From NCBI RefSeq assembly GCF_000422785.1, contig NZ_AUGS01000002.1:124001-188000 (forward strand): 64,000 nucleotides of DNA. Direction: 5' to 3'. This document shows positions 46,529-55,279 of this stretch, piece after piece. Origin of the DNA: Pseudovibrio exalbescens DSM 16456 (GTDB lineage: Bacteria > Pseudomonadota > Alphaproteobacteria > Rhizobiales > Stappiaceae). The translations under genes and the position numbers were made by a program. The notes under the pieces are model-generated. The model did not search any database. It was not told the origin of the DNA and saw only the letters and a program-made list of their open reading frames with translations. Position 1 is the stretch's first letter; each line of letters opens with the position of its first letter.

Positions 46529-46572
46529 TTGGTAAATCGTGAAATCCATTGGTTACCAATAACAATTACCAA
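46529..46572. promoter_or_regulatory. Candidate GntR operator cluster (TTGGT/ACCAA repeats)
   Basis: ATTGGTTACCAAT (46548-46560) is a 13-base palindrome, flanked by TTGGTAA (46529-46535) and its reverse complement TTACCAA (46566-46572). FadR-subfamily regulators bind TGGT...ACCA-type sites, so this could be the autoregulatory operator of the adjacent GntR gene. The rest of the 359-bp gap to tolC is AT-rich with no gene seen. Confidence 0.5.
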
Positions 46573-46743
46573 ATCAAGTTTATCTTGAAGAAATAATAAA
46601 ACAACGAGGTATCGCGAAAAATTACAATTGATCTCTTTACGCGCTTCATAGGAAACTCTTGAGAACCTATTTATTGCCAGATGGTTAATTTGTATCTCGT
46701 TGACTGTTGAGGGCACCTGTTTTGCTTGAGATTGGTGAAAGAA

Positions 46744-48189
46744 ATGCCTTTTGCGCGGCTTCGTTATTGGGCCATGGCAGCCTCCGTGGTGGCCACAGGT
46801 TGTTTGGTTTTTGGTGCGATATCTGGTCCAGCTAGCGCGTTATCGCTGCAACAGGCTGTGCAGGAAACGATTGCCAACGACCCGGATATTCTTGCAGCTG
46901 AAGAGAACAGGGAAGCGATAGAGTTCGAACTGCGGCAGGCACGGGGATTGTATCTGCCTCAAATTGATGTCGAATCATCCATTGGTGCGCGGCGGTTGGA
47001 CAACGACAGCCGCCGAGCGGCTGGGGAAGAGGGCACGGCCTTGTTTCCCAGAGATATAGGGGTGTCTTTGAACCAGACCCTGTTTGATGGCTTCGGTCGG
47101 GACGCGGAAGTGGAACGGCAGGCCTCTCGTGTGGACGGTGCATCCTACCGTGTTTACGAGCGTTCCGAGTTCATAGGATTGCAAGTCACCCGAGAGTTTA
47201 TCGAAGTATTGCTGCAAGATGCCATCATCAAGGAGGCCCGCAAGAACGTCGCGTTTCATCGGGCCATCATCGCAGACATCCGCGAGGGAGTGAACAGCGG
47301 CACCTTGACCAGCGCCGATCTGGAACAGGGCATTGAACGTCTTCTGGGTGCAGAGAGCCGGGTAATTGAGGCACAGGAGCAGCGGGCAATTGCGACCATT
47401 CGCTTGCAACGCTATGTCAACCGACCGGTGCATGGTGTTGGCGGCTTGCCATCGCTCGGGCACTTTGTTCCGCAGTCCCGAGCACAGGCTGTGGCTCTGG
47501 CGCGTCAACATAATCCGTTGATCCTTTTGGCGACTGCAGACATTGATACCGCTGCTGCTGAGCTGAAGTCGGCCAAATCCTCGTTCTATCCTCGTATCGA
47601 TCTTGAGGGCTTGGCCCGGACTGGCGAAGACATCGATGGTGATGATGACCGCACTTCCGACCTGCAGGTTCGCCTTGCCTTGCGGTGGAACATTTATCGC
47701 GGTGGTATTGACAGCGCAGACGTACAAGAGCAGATCCGCCGTCTGGGGGAAGCTCGGAAACTGCGAGATTTGAGTGTGCGGGAGGTCGAGCAGAATGTGC
47801 GTGCCGCCTGGATTACCCGCACCAAACAACGAGCCTTGCAGCGCAAGCTCGAGGAACAAGCAGCGGCCAACAATGACGTTGTCACGTCCTACCGGGAGCA
47901 ATTCCGCATAGGATTACGATCGCTTCTTGATCTGCTGGATGCACAAAATACCCGGTTCAATACAAACGTCCTGGTGCACACCTCTCGGTTTGCAGCAGCA
48001 TTTGCAGATTATCGCGTTGTGGCAGCAACGGGACGTTTGCTGGATGCGCTGCACACAGCAAAGCCTCCTCAGGCCGAAGCATTCGCCCGTGCAGAAGCAC
48101 ATGTGCCGCCTCCCCCAAAACCAAAGGATCTGAAGCGAAAAGATCCCTATTTCGGACGGATTGAGTATTTTCGTTCGGATTTAGATTAG
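46744..48189 (+). CDS. TolC-family outer membrane channel of a type I secretion system
   Basis: A 481-residue outer membrane efflux protein. It has a signal peptide with SVVATGCLVFGAISGPASAL, then the twin repeat of TolC helices: SLQQAVQETIANDPDILAAE and ARGLYLPQIDVESSIGARR in the first half, SRAQAVALARQHNPLILLA and SFYPRIDLEGLARTGEDIDG in the second. A Pro-rich tail PPPPKPKDLKRKDPYF ends it. It is the TolC/LapE-like partner of the ABC transporter 48 bp downstream. The start may be ATG 46744 or TTG 46726. Confidence 0.9.
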   Translation: MPFARLRYWAMAASVVATGCLVFGAISGPASALSLQQAVQETIANDPDILAAEENREAIEFELRQARGLYLPQIDVESSIGARRLDNDSRRAAGEEGTALFPRDIGVSLNQTLFDGFGRDAEVERQASRVDGASYRVYERSEFIGLQVTREFIEVLLQDAIIKEARKNVAFHRAIIADIREGVNSGTLTSADLEQGIERLLGAESRVIEAQEQRAIATIRLQRYVNRPVHGVGGLPSLGHFVPQSRAQAVALARQHNPLILLATADIDTAAAELKSAKSSFYPRIDLEGLARTGEDIDGDDDRTSDLQVRLALRWNIYRGGIDSADVQEQIRRLGEARKLRDLSVREVEQNVRAAWITRTKQRALQRKLEEQAAANNDVVTSYREQFRIGLRSLLDLLDAQNTRFNTNVLVHTSRFAAAFADYRVVAATGRLLDALHTAKPPQAEAFARAEAHVPPPPKPKDLKRKDPYFGRIEYFRSDLD

Positions 48190-48237
48190 GTTTTCTTGTC
48201 ATTGTGACGTAAGGTCATGAAATGATGAGAGGACCAT

Positions 48238-50490
48238 ATGGATACTGGGCGACGCAATATCGATCTGCACCTGTCGCATGAGGAAATAACCGAGGATCAC
48301 CCCGATCCGTTGGTGTCTTGTCTTCAAATTGTGGCCTCTCATTTCAACCGGCCGACCTCACTTACGGTGCTGACAGCTGGGCTTCCGCATGAGACGGATC
48401 AGTTTACGCCAGAGCTTGTGGTAAGGGCGGCAACGCGTATCAATCTCGAGGCAACGCCACGACGCACGGCGTTGTCCAAGCATCCGGCGTTCACCCTCCC
48501 CGTGATTGTGGCTCTGAAAAAAAGAGGGCCTGTGGTCATTCTGGAAAAGGCGGGCAAAGGGGCTTTCAGCGTTGCGTTGCCGGGACGTTCTGAGCCACAT
48601 ACGCTGACCGATCTGGAAATAATGGAAGATTACGCGGGCTGGACCATCAGTTTCAAGGAAGCGGCGGCGGCGCCTTCAGGACTGCATGGGCCTGTTACTA
48701 AAAAGGGCGCCGAAAACTGGTTTTGGGGCCCTTTGAGAACCTACTGGAAGAGTATGGTTCAGGTCATGATGGCAGCAAGTGTCATCAACCTTCTGGCCTT
48801 GGCCTCACCGCTCTTCGTGATGAATGTCTATGATAGAGTTCTACCCAACAAGGCCTTGTCCAGTTTGTGGGTGTTGGCGTTGGGATTGAGCATTGCATTT
48901 GTGTTCGATCTTCTCCTAAAGGTCTCGCGGGCAACGCTGATCGACTATGTGGGGCGGAAACTTGATATTCACGTCTCTTCCGCTCTCTTTGAGAAGGTGA
49001 TGAACATTCGCTTGCAGGAGCGTCCGGAGTCGACGGGCGTCTTTGCAAACCACATTTCACAGTATGAGTATGTGCGCGAGTTCTTCACGGCCAGCACCCT
49101 TTCTTTGCTGGTAGATGTGTGTTTTCTGTTCCTGTTTTTGTTTGTTATCTACCTTCTGGGTGGGTGGATGGTGATTGTCCCCGCGATTGCCGTGGTGCTT
49201 GTAATCGTCTCAGCCCTTGTACTTCAGGCGTTTGTATCCCGGTATCTGGCTCGAGCCCAATCTGATGCGGCCCAGCGACATGGTTTGTTGGTTGAAAGCC
49301 TGACGGCCATGGAGACGCTGAAGAGCCTGCGAGCAGAAGGCTACTTTCTGGCCAAGTGGGAGCGTTTCATTCAGGAGGGCAGCCGGACCCAGTCGCAGAT
49401 CAAGGCTTACAGTTCGCTGGCCGTGAACATTGCTCAATTTCTTCAGCAGATGACAACGGTTTGGGTGGTCGTGGCTGGTGTGTATCGCTTTGCCGAAAAC
49501 GAAATTACTATGGGCGTGATCATCGCAATTGTCATGCTTTCCGGGCGCACGGTGGCCCCTTTGGCGCAGATGACAACCATCTTGACGCGCGCGCGCTATG
49601 CTTTTGCCGCGCTCAAAACGTTGGATGACGTCATGGGCCAGCCCGACGAGCGGGTTGGTATGAAGGACTATGTCAACCGCGTAGTGCTTGACGGAGAGCT
49701 GGAGTTCCGCAACGTGTCCTTCCAGTATCCGGCTGTGGATCGAACCATTTTGAGTGAGGTATCCTTCCACATCAGCCCCGGCGAGAAAGTCGGTATCTTG
49801 GGCGCTATTGGCTCGGGCAAGACCACCCTGGCACGTTTGGCTTCCGGCCTTTATACGCCAACTTCCGGAGAGGTGCTCGTGGATGGCGTGGATGTGCGCC
49901 AATACCATCCCTATGAAGTCCGCAAGGCTGTTGGGCTCGTGGTTCAGGAGACGGATCTGTTTCGTGGGTCGCTCAAGGAAAATGTTCTGGTCGCCAAACC
50001 CGGGGCAAGCGATGACGAAATCCTTTTTGCATGCCGGATGGCAGGTGTCGATGCTTTCGCGGCGCGTCATCCCATGGGCTATGACATGCCGGTGGGCGAA
50101 CGGGGCAGTTTCCTATCCAGTGGTCAAATACAATCCATTGCTCTGGCTCGGGTGTTTCTCATCTCGCCGCCAATTCTGTTTCTGGATGAGCCTTCCAGCG
50201 CGCTGGATCTGGCAGCAGAAAAGGTGCTGATCCGGCACCTGAAAGAGGCCATATGGCCGGACCAGACTCTCATTCTCGCGACCCATCGGCAGGCCATGCT
50301 GGCACTCGTCAATCGGTTGATCGTTCTGGATAATGGGAAGGTTGTAGCTGATGGACCAAAGGATCGGGTGCTTGCGGCCCTTGCCGAGCGCGCCGCAGCC
50401 CGGGCGGTGCAGGATCTGTCTGATACTTCAAATGACTTTGGCGAGGATGATGACCAGGAAGAGCCCCCGCGACAGTCAGGACAGGCATAA
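48238..50490 (+). CDS. Type I secretion ABC transporter (LapB-like) with degenerate C39-like domain
   Basis: A 750-residue fused permease and ATPase. Residues 1-140 are a C39-like domain (SCLQIVASHFNRPTSLTVLT, GLPHETDQFTPELVVRAATR) without a convincing Cys-His-Asp protease triad, as in LapB, where it docks the substrate. About six membrane helices follow (about 170-480). The ATPase has LGAIGSGKTTLARLASGLYT (Walker A), LSSGQIQSIALARVFLI (signature) and ILFLDEPSSALD (Walker B). Such systems export large RTX adhesins or proteases. It forms an operon with the TolC gene. A LapD/LapG pair and an RTX substrate are absent from the window. Confidence 0.92.
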   Translation: MDTGRRNIDLHLSHEEITEDHPDPLVSCLQIVASHFNRPTSLTVLTAGLPHETDQFTPELVVRAATRINLEATPRRTALSKHPAFTLPVIVALKKRGPVVILEKAGKGAFSVALPGRSEPHTLTDLEIMEDYAGWTISFKEAAAAPSGLHGPVTKKGAENWFWGPLRTYWKSMVQVMMAASVINLLALASPLFVMNVYDRVLPNKALSSLWVLALGLSIAFVFDLLLKVSRATLIDYVGRKLDIHVSSALFEKVMNIRLQERPESTGVFANHISQYEYVREFFTASTLSLLVDVCFLFLFLFVIYLLGGWMVIVPAIAVVLVIVSALVLQAFVSRYLARAQSDAAQRHGLLVESLTAMETLKSLRAEGYFLAKWERFIQEGSRTQSQIKAYSSLAVNIAQFLQQMTTVWVVVAGVYRFAENEITMGVIIAIVMLSGRTVAPLAQMTTILTRARYAFAALKTLDDVMGQPDERVGMKDYVNRVVLDGELEFRNVSFQYPAVDRTILSEVSFHISPGEKVGILGAIGSGKTTLARLASGLYTPTSGEVLVDGVDVRQYHPYEVRKAVGLVVQETDLFRGSLKENVLVAKPGASDDEILFACRMAGVDAFAARHPMGYDMPVGERGSFLSSGQIQSIALARVFLISPPILFLDEPSSALDLAAEKVLIRHLKEAIWPDQTLILATHRQAMLALVNRLIVLDNGKVVADGPKDRVLAALAERAAARAVQDLSDTSNDFGEDDDQEEPPRQSGQA

Positions 50491-50585
50491 GGGGAGTCGC
50501 GCTTTTTGAAGCGATTACGGCGGACCCTTGAATGGATCGGTGCCACCACGGTATGACAAAGCGCTTCAAGCGATGGGCAGCTCCC

Positions 50586-51890
50586 TCACCTTTCACGTAA
50601 AGCTGTACTTTGCGCGGTAATCAGCGGTTCCATCAGATAGGCCAGTATGGTTTTCTCACCGGTCAGAATATCAACTTGCCCAAACATGCCCGGCATCAAG
50701 GGGTGCTTCTGACCTTCCAGTTCCAGGTAAGCGTTTTCGGATTCCACGATCACGGAATAAAACGCTTCGCCGGTATCCTCATCATGAATAACATCCGCGC
50801 CGATCGTCGTTACCGTACCATCCAGACCGCCGTAGGTTGAAAAGTCATAGGCGGTGATTTTTACCGTCGCCGGTTGCCCCGGATGTATGAACGCGATGTC
50901 CTTTGGGTTCACTTTTGCCTCGAACAACAATCGGTCGCCGATGGGCACGATTTCAAGTACGGGCGTGCCGGCACGCACAAAGGCGCCATTTGTATTGACA
51001 TCAATCTTGTTCACGATGCCATCCACCGGCGCATAGGTGTCGGTTTGGGCCAATTTGCGCCGGGCGGCACGAATGCTCTCGGTAATAACCGAGAGTTCGG
51101 AAATACGCTCGGTCAGTTCATTGAGAATGTCTTCTTCTTCCTTGGATTGGATCTCGGCTTTTTGAGCTTCAATTTCGGCAAGATCCGCATCAAGCCCAAC
51201 AAGGCTTTCGCGTGCGGTGCTTTGTTGACGGCGAATATCGGCAATTTCGCGATCCAGGCGCAACAAATCCGTGCGCGGCGCGATCCGTCGCTCCACCAAT
51301 GGTTCCATCATGGTGCGCTCGGCCTTGGCGATTTCAAGACTCTCCTCCAGACCGGCAATGTTGGCGCGGATCTCTTGCTGTTTGCTGCGCTTGCTTTGCA
51401 GCCGCTGGTCCAGTGTTTCAAGCTGGCGCTGCAGGTTCACGCGCTTGCTGCGAAACAGGCGAAGCTCATTTTCACAAACCTGCTGCGCGCTTTCCGTAAT
51501 GTCCTCAGGACATTCGAAGGTCTCATCATCCCCAACGCCCGCTACTTCAAGCCGAAGGCGTGCGATTTGTGCGCGCAAAGCGCGGCTTCGTGCTGTCAGC
51601 TCGCCAAGTGCGGCGGAGTTCGTCGTATCATCAAGCCGAAACAACAAGTCACCCTTTTTGACGCTTTGCCCTATTTCGACAAAGATCTCCTTGATGTTGC
51701 TGGTCTCGGAAGCTTGGATCACCTGCGTTCGCCCAGCTGGTATAACCGTGCCCTCGCCCCGTGTAACCTCTTCAAGCCGCGCATAAGCGCTCCACGTCAA
51801 CCCAACCACTAATAAAGCGATGATGAGAAAAATGATGGCGTTTGCCATGCGCGGAGGACGGTCGTGTTGGTCGCTATCCAGAACAATCAT
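50586..51890 (-). CDS. HlyD-family periplasmic adaptor of the type I secretion system
   Basis: A 434-residue membrane fusion protein. One N-terminal membrane helix (about 17-36, AIIFLIIALLVVGLTWSAYA) is followed by a biotinyl-lipoyl-like half (EVTRGEGTVIPAGRTQVIQA), a long coiled coil (about 110-270), the second lipoyl half and the barrel with DGIVNKIDVNTNGAFVRAGT. It links the ABC exporter to TolC. Unusually it is on the opposite strand, convergent with the ABC gene across a 95-bp gap that holds a diffuse TTGAAGCG/CGCTTCAA inverted repeat, so it has its own promoter. The LapC-like family match and the adjacent position make its role clear. Confidence 0.92.
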   Translation of the reverse strand: MIVLDSDQHDRPPRMANAIIFLIIALLVVGLTWSAYARLEEVTRGEGTVIPAGRTQVIQASETSNIKEIFVEIGQSVKKGDLLFRLDDTTNSAALGELTARSRALRAQIARLRLEVAGVGDDETFECPEDITESAQQVCENELRLFRSKRVNLQRQLETLDQRLQSKRSKQQEIRANIAGLEESLEIAKAERTMMEPLVERRIAPRTDLLRLDREIADIRRQQSTARESLVGLDADLAEIEAQKAEIQSKEEEDILNELTERISELSVITESIRAARRKLAQTDTYAPVDGIVNKIDVNTNGAFVRAGTPVLEIVPIGDRLLFEAKVNPKDIAFIHPGQPATVKITAYDFSTYGGLDGTVTTIGADVIHDEDTGEAFYSVIVESENAYLELEGQKHPLMPGMFGQVDILTGEKTILAYLMEPLITAQSTALRER

Positions 51891-52129
51891 GCGAGATCAC
51901 GCTTCTTATTGTTGTTATATTTGCCCCAGCGTAATCAAAAAAGGTTTCCATGTCATTTCAACAGCGCGTCTGTCTGGCGCTCGAATCCCAAAAGGCCGAC
52001 TGTCGTTGTGGAAAGAGAAATGGACGAGGATTGCGCGGATTTAGAATCAACCTAAGGACATGACAAAAAACAATAATTTAAAATCACTTAAGAAATATTG
52101 ACAAATATGTGGCAATCCGGTTTCCTTGC

Positions 52130-52319
52130 CTCGCATTTGGTTCCCACAAGAAAGATGGGATGAAAAGGGAATGCGGTGCCAACCACTGGTGTTGAAAGCC
52201 GCAACTGCCCCCGCAACTGTAGGCGATGAGCCAAAGCTCGCAAAAGGCCACTGAGCGTCACAGCTTGGGAAGGCGGAGCATGAGGCGATGACCCGCAAGT
52301 CAGGAGACCTGCCGAATGC
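52130..52319 (+). ncRNA. Cobalamin (adenosylcobalamin-type) riboswitch
   Basis: The 5' leader of btuB carries the conserved elements in order: TTGGTTCCC ... GGGATGAAAAGGGAA, then TGCGGTGCCAACCACTGGT, GCAACTGCCCCCGCAACTGT, the GCGATGAGCC loop with the CCACTGAGCG segment, and GGAAGGCGG ... GCGATGACCCGCAAGTCAGG AGACCTGCC at the 3' end. This is the B12 box architecture. It represses the downstream gene when coenzyme B12 binds. About 170 bases separate it from the btuB start, long enough for an expression platform around CGCGGGGTGCG near 52336-52346. Confidence 0.95.
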
Positions 52320-52490
52320 CGTCACTATCCCTCAACGCGGGGTGCGTTCAGGGGCGGTCTCTCCGTTCAAGTGGCAGTCGAACCGCGGTTGTTTGAAACG
52401 CGCTGCAAACTAGGGGCCAGCGCGCCGATCAACCTAACGTTAGAACTAACAAACGCAACACGGCTGTGTTGCGCATGGTGGAACTTGGAC

Positions 52491-54344
52491 ATGACGAAAC
52501 GAACCGTATTGCTGGCCGGTGTGTCTCTGGCACTCCTCGGGGGCTCGGCGCTGGCGCAATCACAGGAAACGTTTGGTACGATCGAACTTGACGAAATCAT
52601 CGTCTCAGCGAACAGGGCACCGTCCGAGGCTGCCAAAACCGGCTCTACTGTACTGGTCGCAACGGCCGAAGATCTGGAGCAAGCAGGAGACATAGAGCTT
52701 CAGGATTATCTTGCCCGATTGCCCGGCATCACTGTCTCTCAAAACGGCCCACCGGGCACTCAAAGCAACCTCAGGATCCGAGGTCTGGGCCTAGCGTATA
52801 TTCAGGTTCGGATTGATGGCATTGATATTTCCGATCCAACCGGGACTCAAGTAGCAACTAACTTCAGCAACCTTCTTGTTGATGACATCGAGCGCATTGA
52901 AATTTTGAAGGGATCTCAAAGCGCGCTCTATGGTTCTCAGGCCATTGCTGGTGTCATTGATATCACGACAAAGCGAGCCGCCGCCGGCGAGGTTACTCAG
53001 TCTGCGCACTTGGAAGGCGGCAGCTACGCTACACTCAACGGGTCTTACGGTATCGCCGCCGGTTTTGAGCGAGGCGAGTTCTCACTGAACGCGCAGCACT
53101 TCAAGACCAACGGATTTTCGGCGTTTGACGAGGATGAGTATCCCGGTGCTGAGGCCGATGGGTATCGCAATACAACCTTATCGGGAAGAGGTTCCTTCCT
53201 GCTGACGGATCAGGTTGAGTTGTATAGCGCTCTTCGCTACTACGATACATCTGTTGAGTATGACAATGACTATTCAGGCGGCGCAAATGCGCCCGTTTCG
53301 ACGGATACCATTCTATTTGGCGGGCGAACGGGTGCAAAGGTAGCGTGGTGGGATGATCGCGTATCCAGCGACATCTCGGTACAAGGGATGCAGACGGAAC
53401 GCAAATACTACACTGATGATGTTTTCCAGTTCTATTTTAAGGGTAAACGCTTTTCGATCGAAAGTATCAATACCGCTGAAATCACAAGTAGTTTGGACAT
53501 CACTGTTGGTACTAATTACAATAAGGAATATGCTGAAGGCACTTATGGTTTGGATGCAGATATGCATACTGCCGGTGTCTTTGGGCAGATTGACTGGTCT
53601 GCAACTGATGTCCTGAATATGTCGTTGGCGGGGCGATTGGACAACCATTCGGACTTTGGTACCTATGAGACATTCCGTTTGAGTGCTGCCTTCAATCCAG
53701 ATTACCAAACCACAATTAGATCAAGTATTGGTACCGGTTTCAGAGCGCCGTCATTGTATGAACTTTATGATCCGTATGCCGGTGATAGTACTCTTGAGCC
53801 GGAAGAAAGCTTGAGTTTTGACGTAGGGGTAGAACGCTCATGGATGAGTGAACGTCTCTCCACCTCAATTGGTTACTTCTATATTGAAACTGAAAATCTG
53901 ATTATTAACGATGCCGGAACGGCCTACAAATACGTGCAGGTTCCCGGAACTAGTACTAGCCAAGGTGTTGAAACGTCTGCTCAGTTCACGGTAAATGACT
54001 ATCTGGCGTTAACGGCAGACTATACCTACACTTGGGCAGTTAATTCGGATGACGAGCGTCTCGCCCGAGTACCGCGCCATGACGTTGGGTTGGGTGCCGT
54101 CATTGAGCCGACTGATAACTGGCGAATTGCCCTGCAGGGTAATTATGTTGCGGATACTTTAGCAAACGATGGCACTGATCTGGAAGATTATTTTCTGTTG
54201 AACGGCAATGTGGCTTACGAGTTTGATGAAGGCCCAGAGCTGTATGTAAGAGCAGAAAACATTCTTGATCAGGATTACCAGACTGCCAAGGGTTATGGCA
54301 CTGCAGGGTTTTCGGTATATGCCGGTGTAAGAGCCCAATTCTGA
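52491..54344 (+). CDS. btuB: TonB-dependent vitamin B12 outer membrane receptor BtuB
   Basis: A 617-residue TonB-dependent receptor. It has a signal peptide (LLAGVSLALLGGSALA), a TonB box region around DEIIVSANRAPSEA, a plug domain (LQDYLARLPGITVSQNGPPG, LRIRGLGLAYIQVRIDGIDI, VDDIERIEILKGSQSALYGS) and a 22-stranded-type barrel ending in YAGVRAQF with the C-terminal aromatic residue. The cobalamin riboswitch upstream and the co-directional ABC importer genes identify the ligand as a cobamide. The ATG at 52491 follows the signal-peptide pattern; the frame extends to 52371 but that part overlaps the riboswitch leader. Confidence 0.93.
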   Translation: MTKRTVLLAGVSLALLGGSALAQSQETFGTIELDEIIVSANRAPSEAAKTGSTVLVATAEDLEQAGDIELQDYLARLPGITVSQNGPPGTQSNLRIRGLGLAYIQVRIDGIDISDPTGTQVATNFSNLLVDDIERIEILKGSQSALYGSQAIAGVIDITTKRAAAGEVTQSAHLEGGSYATLNGSYGIAAGFERGEFSLNAQHFKTNGFSAFDEDEYPGAEADGYRNTTLSGRGSFLLTDQVELYSALRYYDTSVEYDNDYSGGANAPVSTDTILFGGRTGAKVAWWDDRVSSDISVQGMQTERKYYTDDVFQFYFKGKRFSIESINTAEITSSLDITVGTNYNKEYAEGTYGLDADMHTAGVFGQIDWSATDVLNMSLAGRLDNHSDFGTYETFRLSAAFNPDYQTTIRSSIGTGFRAPSLYELYDPYAGDSTLEPEESLSFDVGVERSWMSERLSTSIGYFYIETENLIINDAGTAYKYVQVPGTSTSQGVETSAQFTVNDYLALTADYTYTWAVNSDDERLARVPRHDVGLGAVIEPTDNWRIALQGNYVADTLANDGTDLEDYFLLNGNVAYEFDEGPELYVRAENILDQDYQTAKGYGTAGFSVYAGVRAQF

Positions 54345-54361
54345 TCTCTTCAACAAAGGCT

Positions 54362-54385
54362 AGGGCTCCAGACCTCTGGAGCCCT
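54362..54385 (+). other. Intercistronic hairpin between btuB and btuF
   Basis: AGGGCTCCAG (54362-54371) and CTGGAGCCCT (54376-54385) form a perfect 10-bp stem with a 4-base loop. No T-run follows, so it may reduce expression of the importer relative to the receptor or block exonucleases rather than end transcription. Confidence 0.6.
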
Positions 54386-54409
54386 GCCAGAAAGCGGAAC
54401 GGCGCGTTC

Positions 54410-55279
54410 GTGAAGAAACATTTTCGACGAGCACTGATTGTTGCAAGTGCGCTGGTTTTCGTGGTCTTTGCACCTGTTTCTGGTGCAATGGCTGCGGCCC
54501 AGCGGGTTGTTTCCATGAACCTGTGCACCGACCAGCTCTTGATGCTTGTTGCGGATAAAACTCAAATCGCATCCCTGTCACACTTGGCACGTGATGAAAC
54601 GCTGGCTGTCATGAGCGCCCGGGCGAGGAACTATCCGGTGAACCATGGTCGGGCGGAAGAGATCTACCTCTCACGTCCCGATCTTGTGCTGGCGGGGTCC
54701 TACACTCAGTTCAACAGCATCAACATGCTGCGGGGGCTCGGTATTTCGGTAGAACAGTTTGCTCCCGTCCGTTCGCTCAAGGACATTCCGGCAAACTTGC
54801 GTCGTATTGGTGCGCTGGTTGGCCGCGAGGCCCGTGCAGAGGCCTTGGTGGCTGCGTTCCAGAGCCAGTTGGCCGAGGCTCAACGAACCGAGCGCGCTGA
54901 AAACGTTCCGGCTGCCATCTACTATGCCAACAGCTATACCGCTGGCCAGGGAACGCTTATGGATGAAGTAGTGGGTGCGGCCCGGCTTGAAAACATAGCT
55001 GATCGACTCAGCTTGACGGGAACGCGAAGTTTGCCCCTTGAACTCCTTGTGATGGAAAGCCCGGATGTTCTCGTAACCGCACGAAAGACCGGGCATCCTC
55101 CGGCGCTTGCCCATGAAGTTTTGCGGCACCCTGCCCTGCGCCGCACCATCCATCGCCAGGGGGAAGTTGCAATCCATACGAAATATACAATTTGTGGCTT
55201 GCCGTTTATAACGAGGGCAATTGAAATGCTCACGAAGGCAGGAGACGTGGTGGCAAGTCAGGCGGATAGTCGTAAATGA
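54410..55279 (+). CDS. btuF: Periplasmic cobalamin-binding protein of ABC importer (BtuF-like)
   Basis: A 289-residue substrate-binding protein with a signal peptide (RALIVASALVFVVFAPVSGA). The mature part has the BtuF/FecB fold pattern: RVVSMNLCTDQLLMLVADKT, the domain-linking helix AEEIYLSRPDLVLAGSYTQF, and LEYY-type later segments such as IYYANSYTAGQGTLMDEVVG. It delivers cobamide to the permease. It starts with GTG, 65 bp after btuB, and overlaps the permease gene by 4 bp (ATGA). The closest known family members are hemin- and cobalamin-binding, so the cobalamin assignment rests mainly on the riboswitch operon. Confidence 0.85.
   Translation: MKKHFRRALIVASALVFVVFAPVSGAMAAAQRVVSMNLCTDQLLMLVADKTQIASLSHLARDETLAVMSARARNYPVNHGRAEEIYLSRPDLVLAGSYTQFNSINMLRGLGISVEQFAPVRSLKDIPANLRRIGALVGREARAEALVAAFQSQLAEAQRTERAENVPAAIYYANSYTAGQGTLMDEVVGAARLENIADRLSLTGTRSLPLELLVMESPDVLVTARKTGHPPALAHEVLRHPALRRTIHRQGEVAIHTKYTICGLPFITRAIEMLTKAGDVVASQADSRK

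Noticed and set aside
52078-52091. TTAA-N6-TTAA upstream of the cobalamin riboswitch as a CtrA box
   Set aside because: The spacer is six instead of seven bases and the surroundings are AT-rich, so the match is likely chance.
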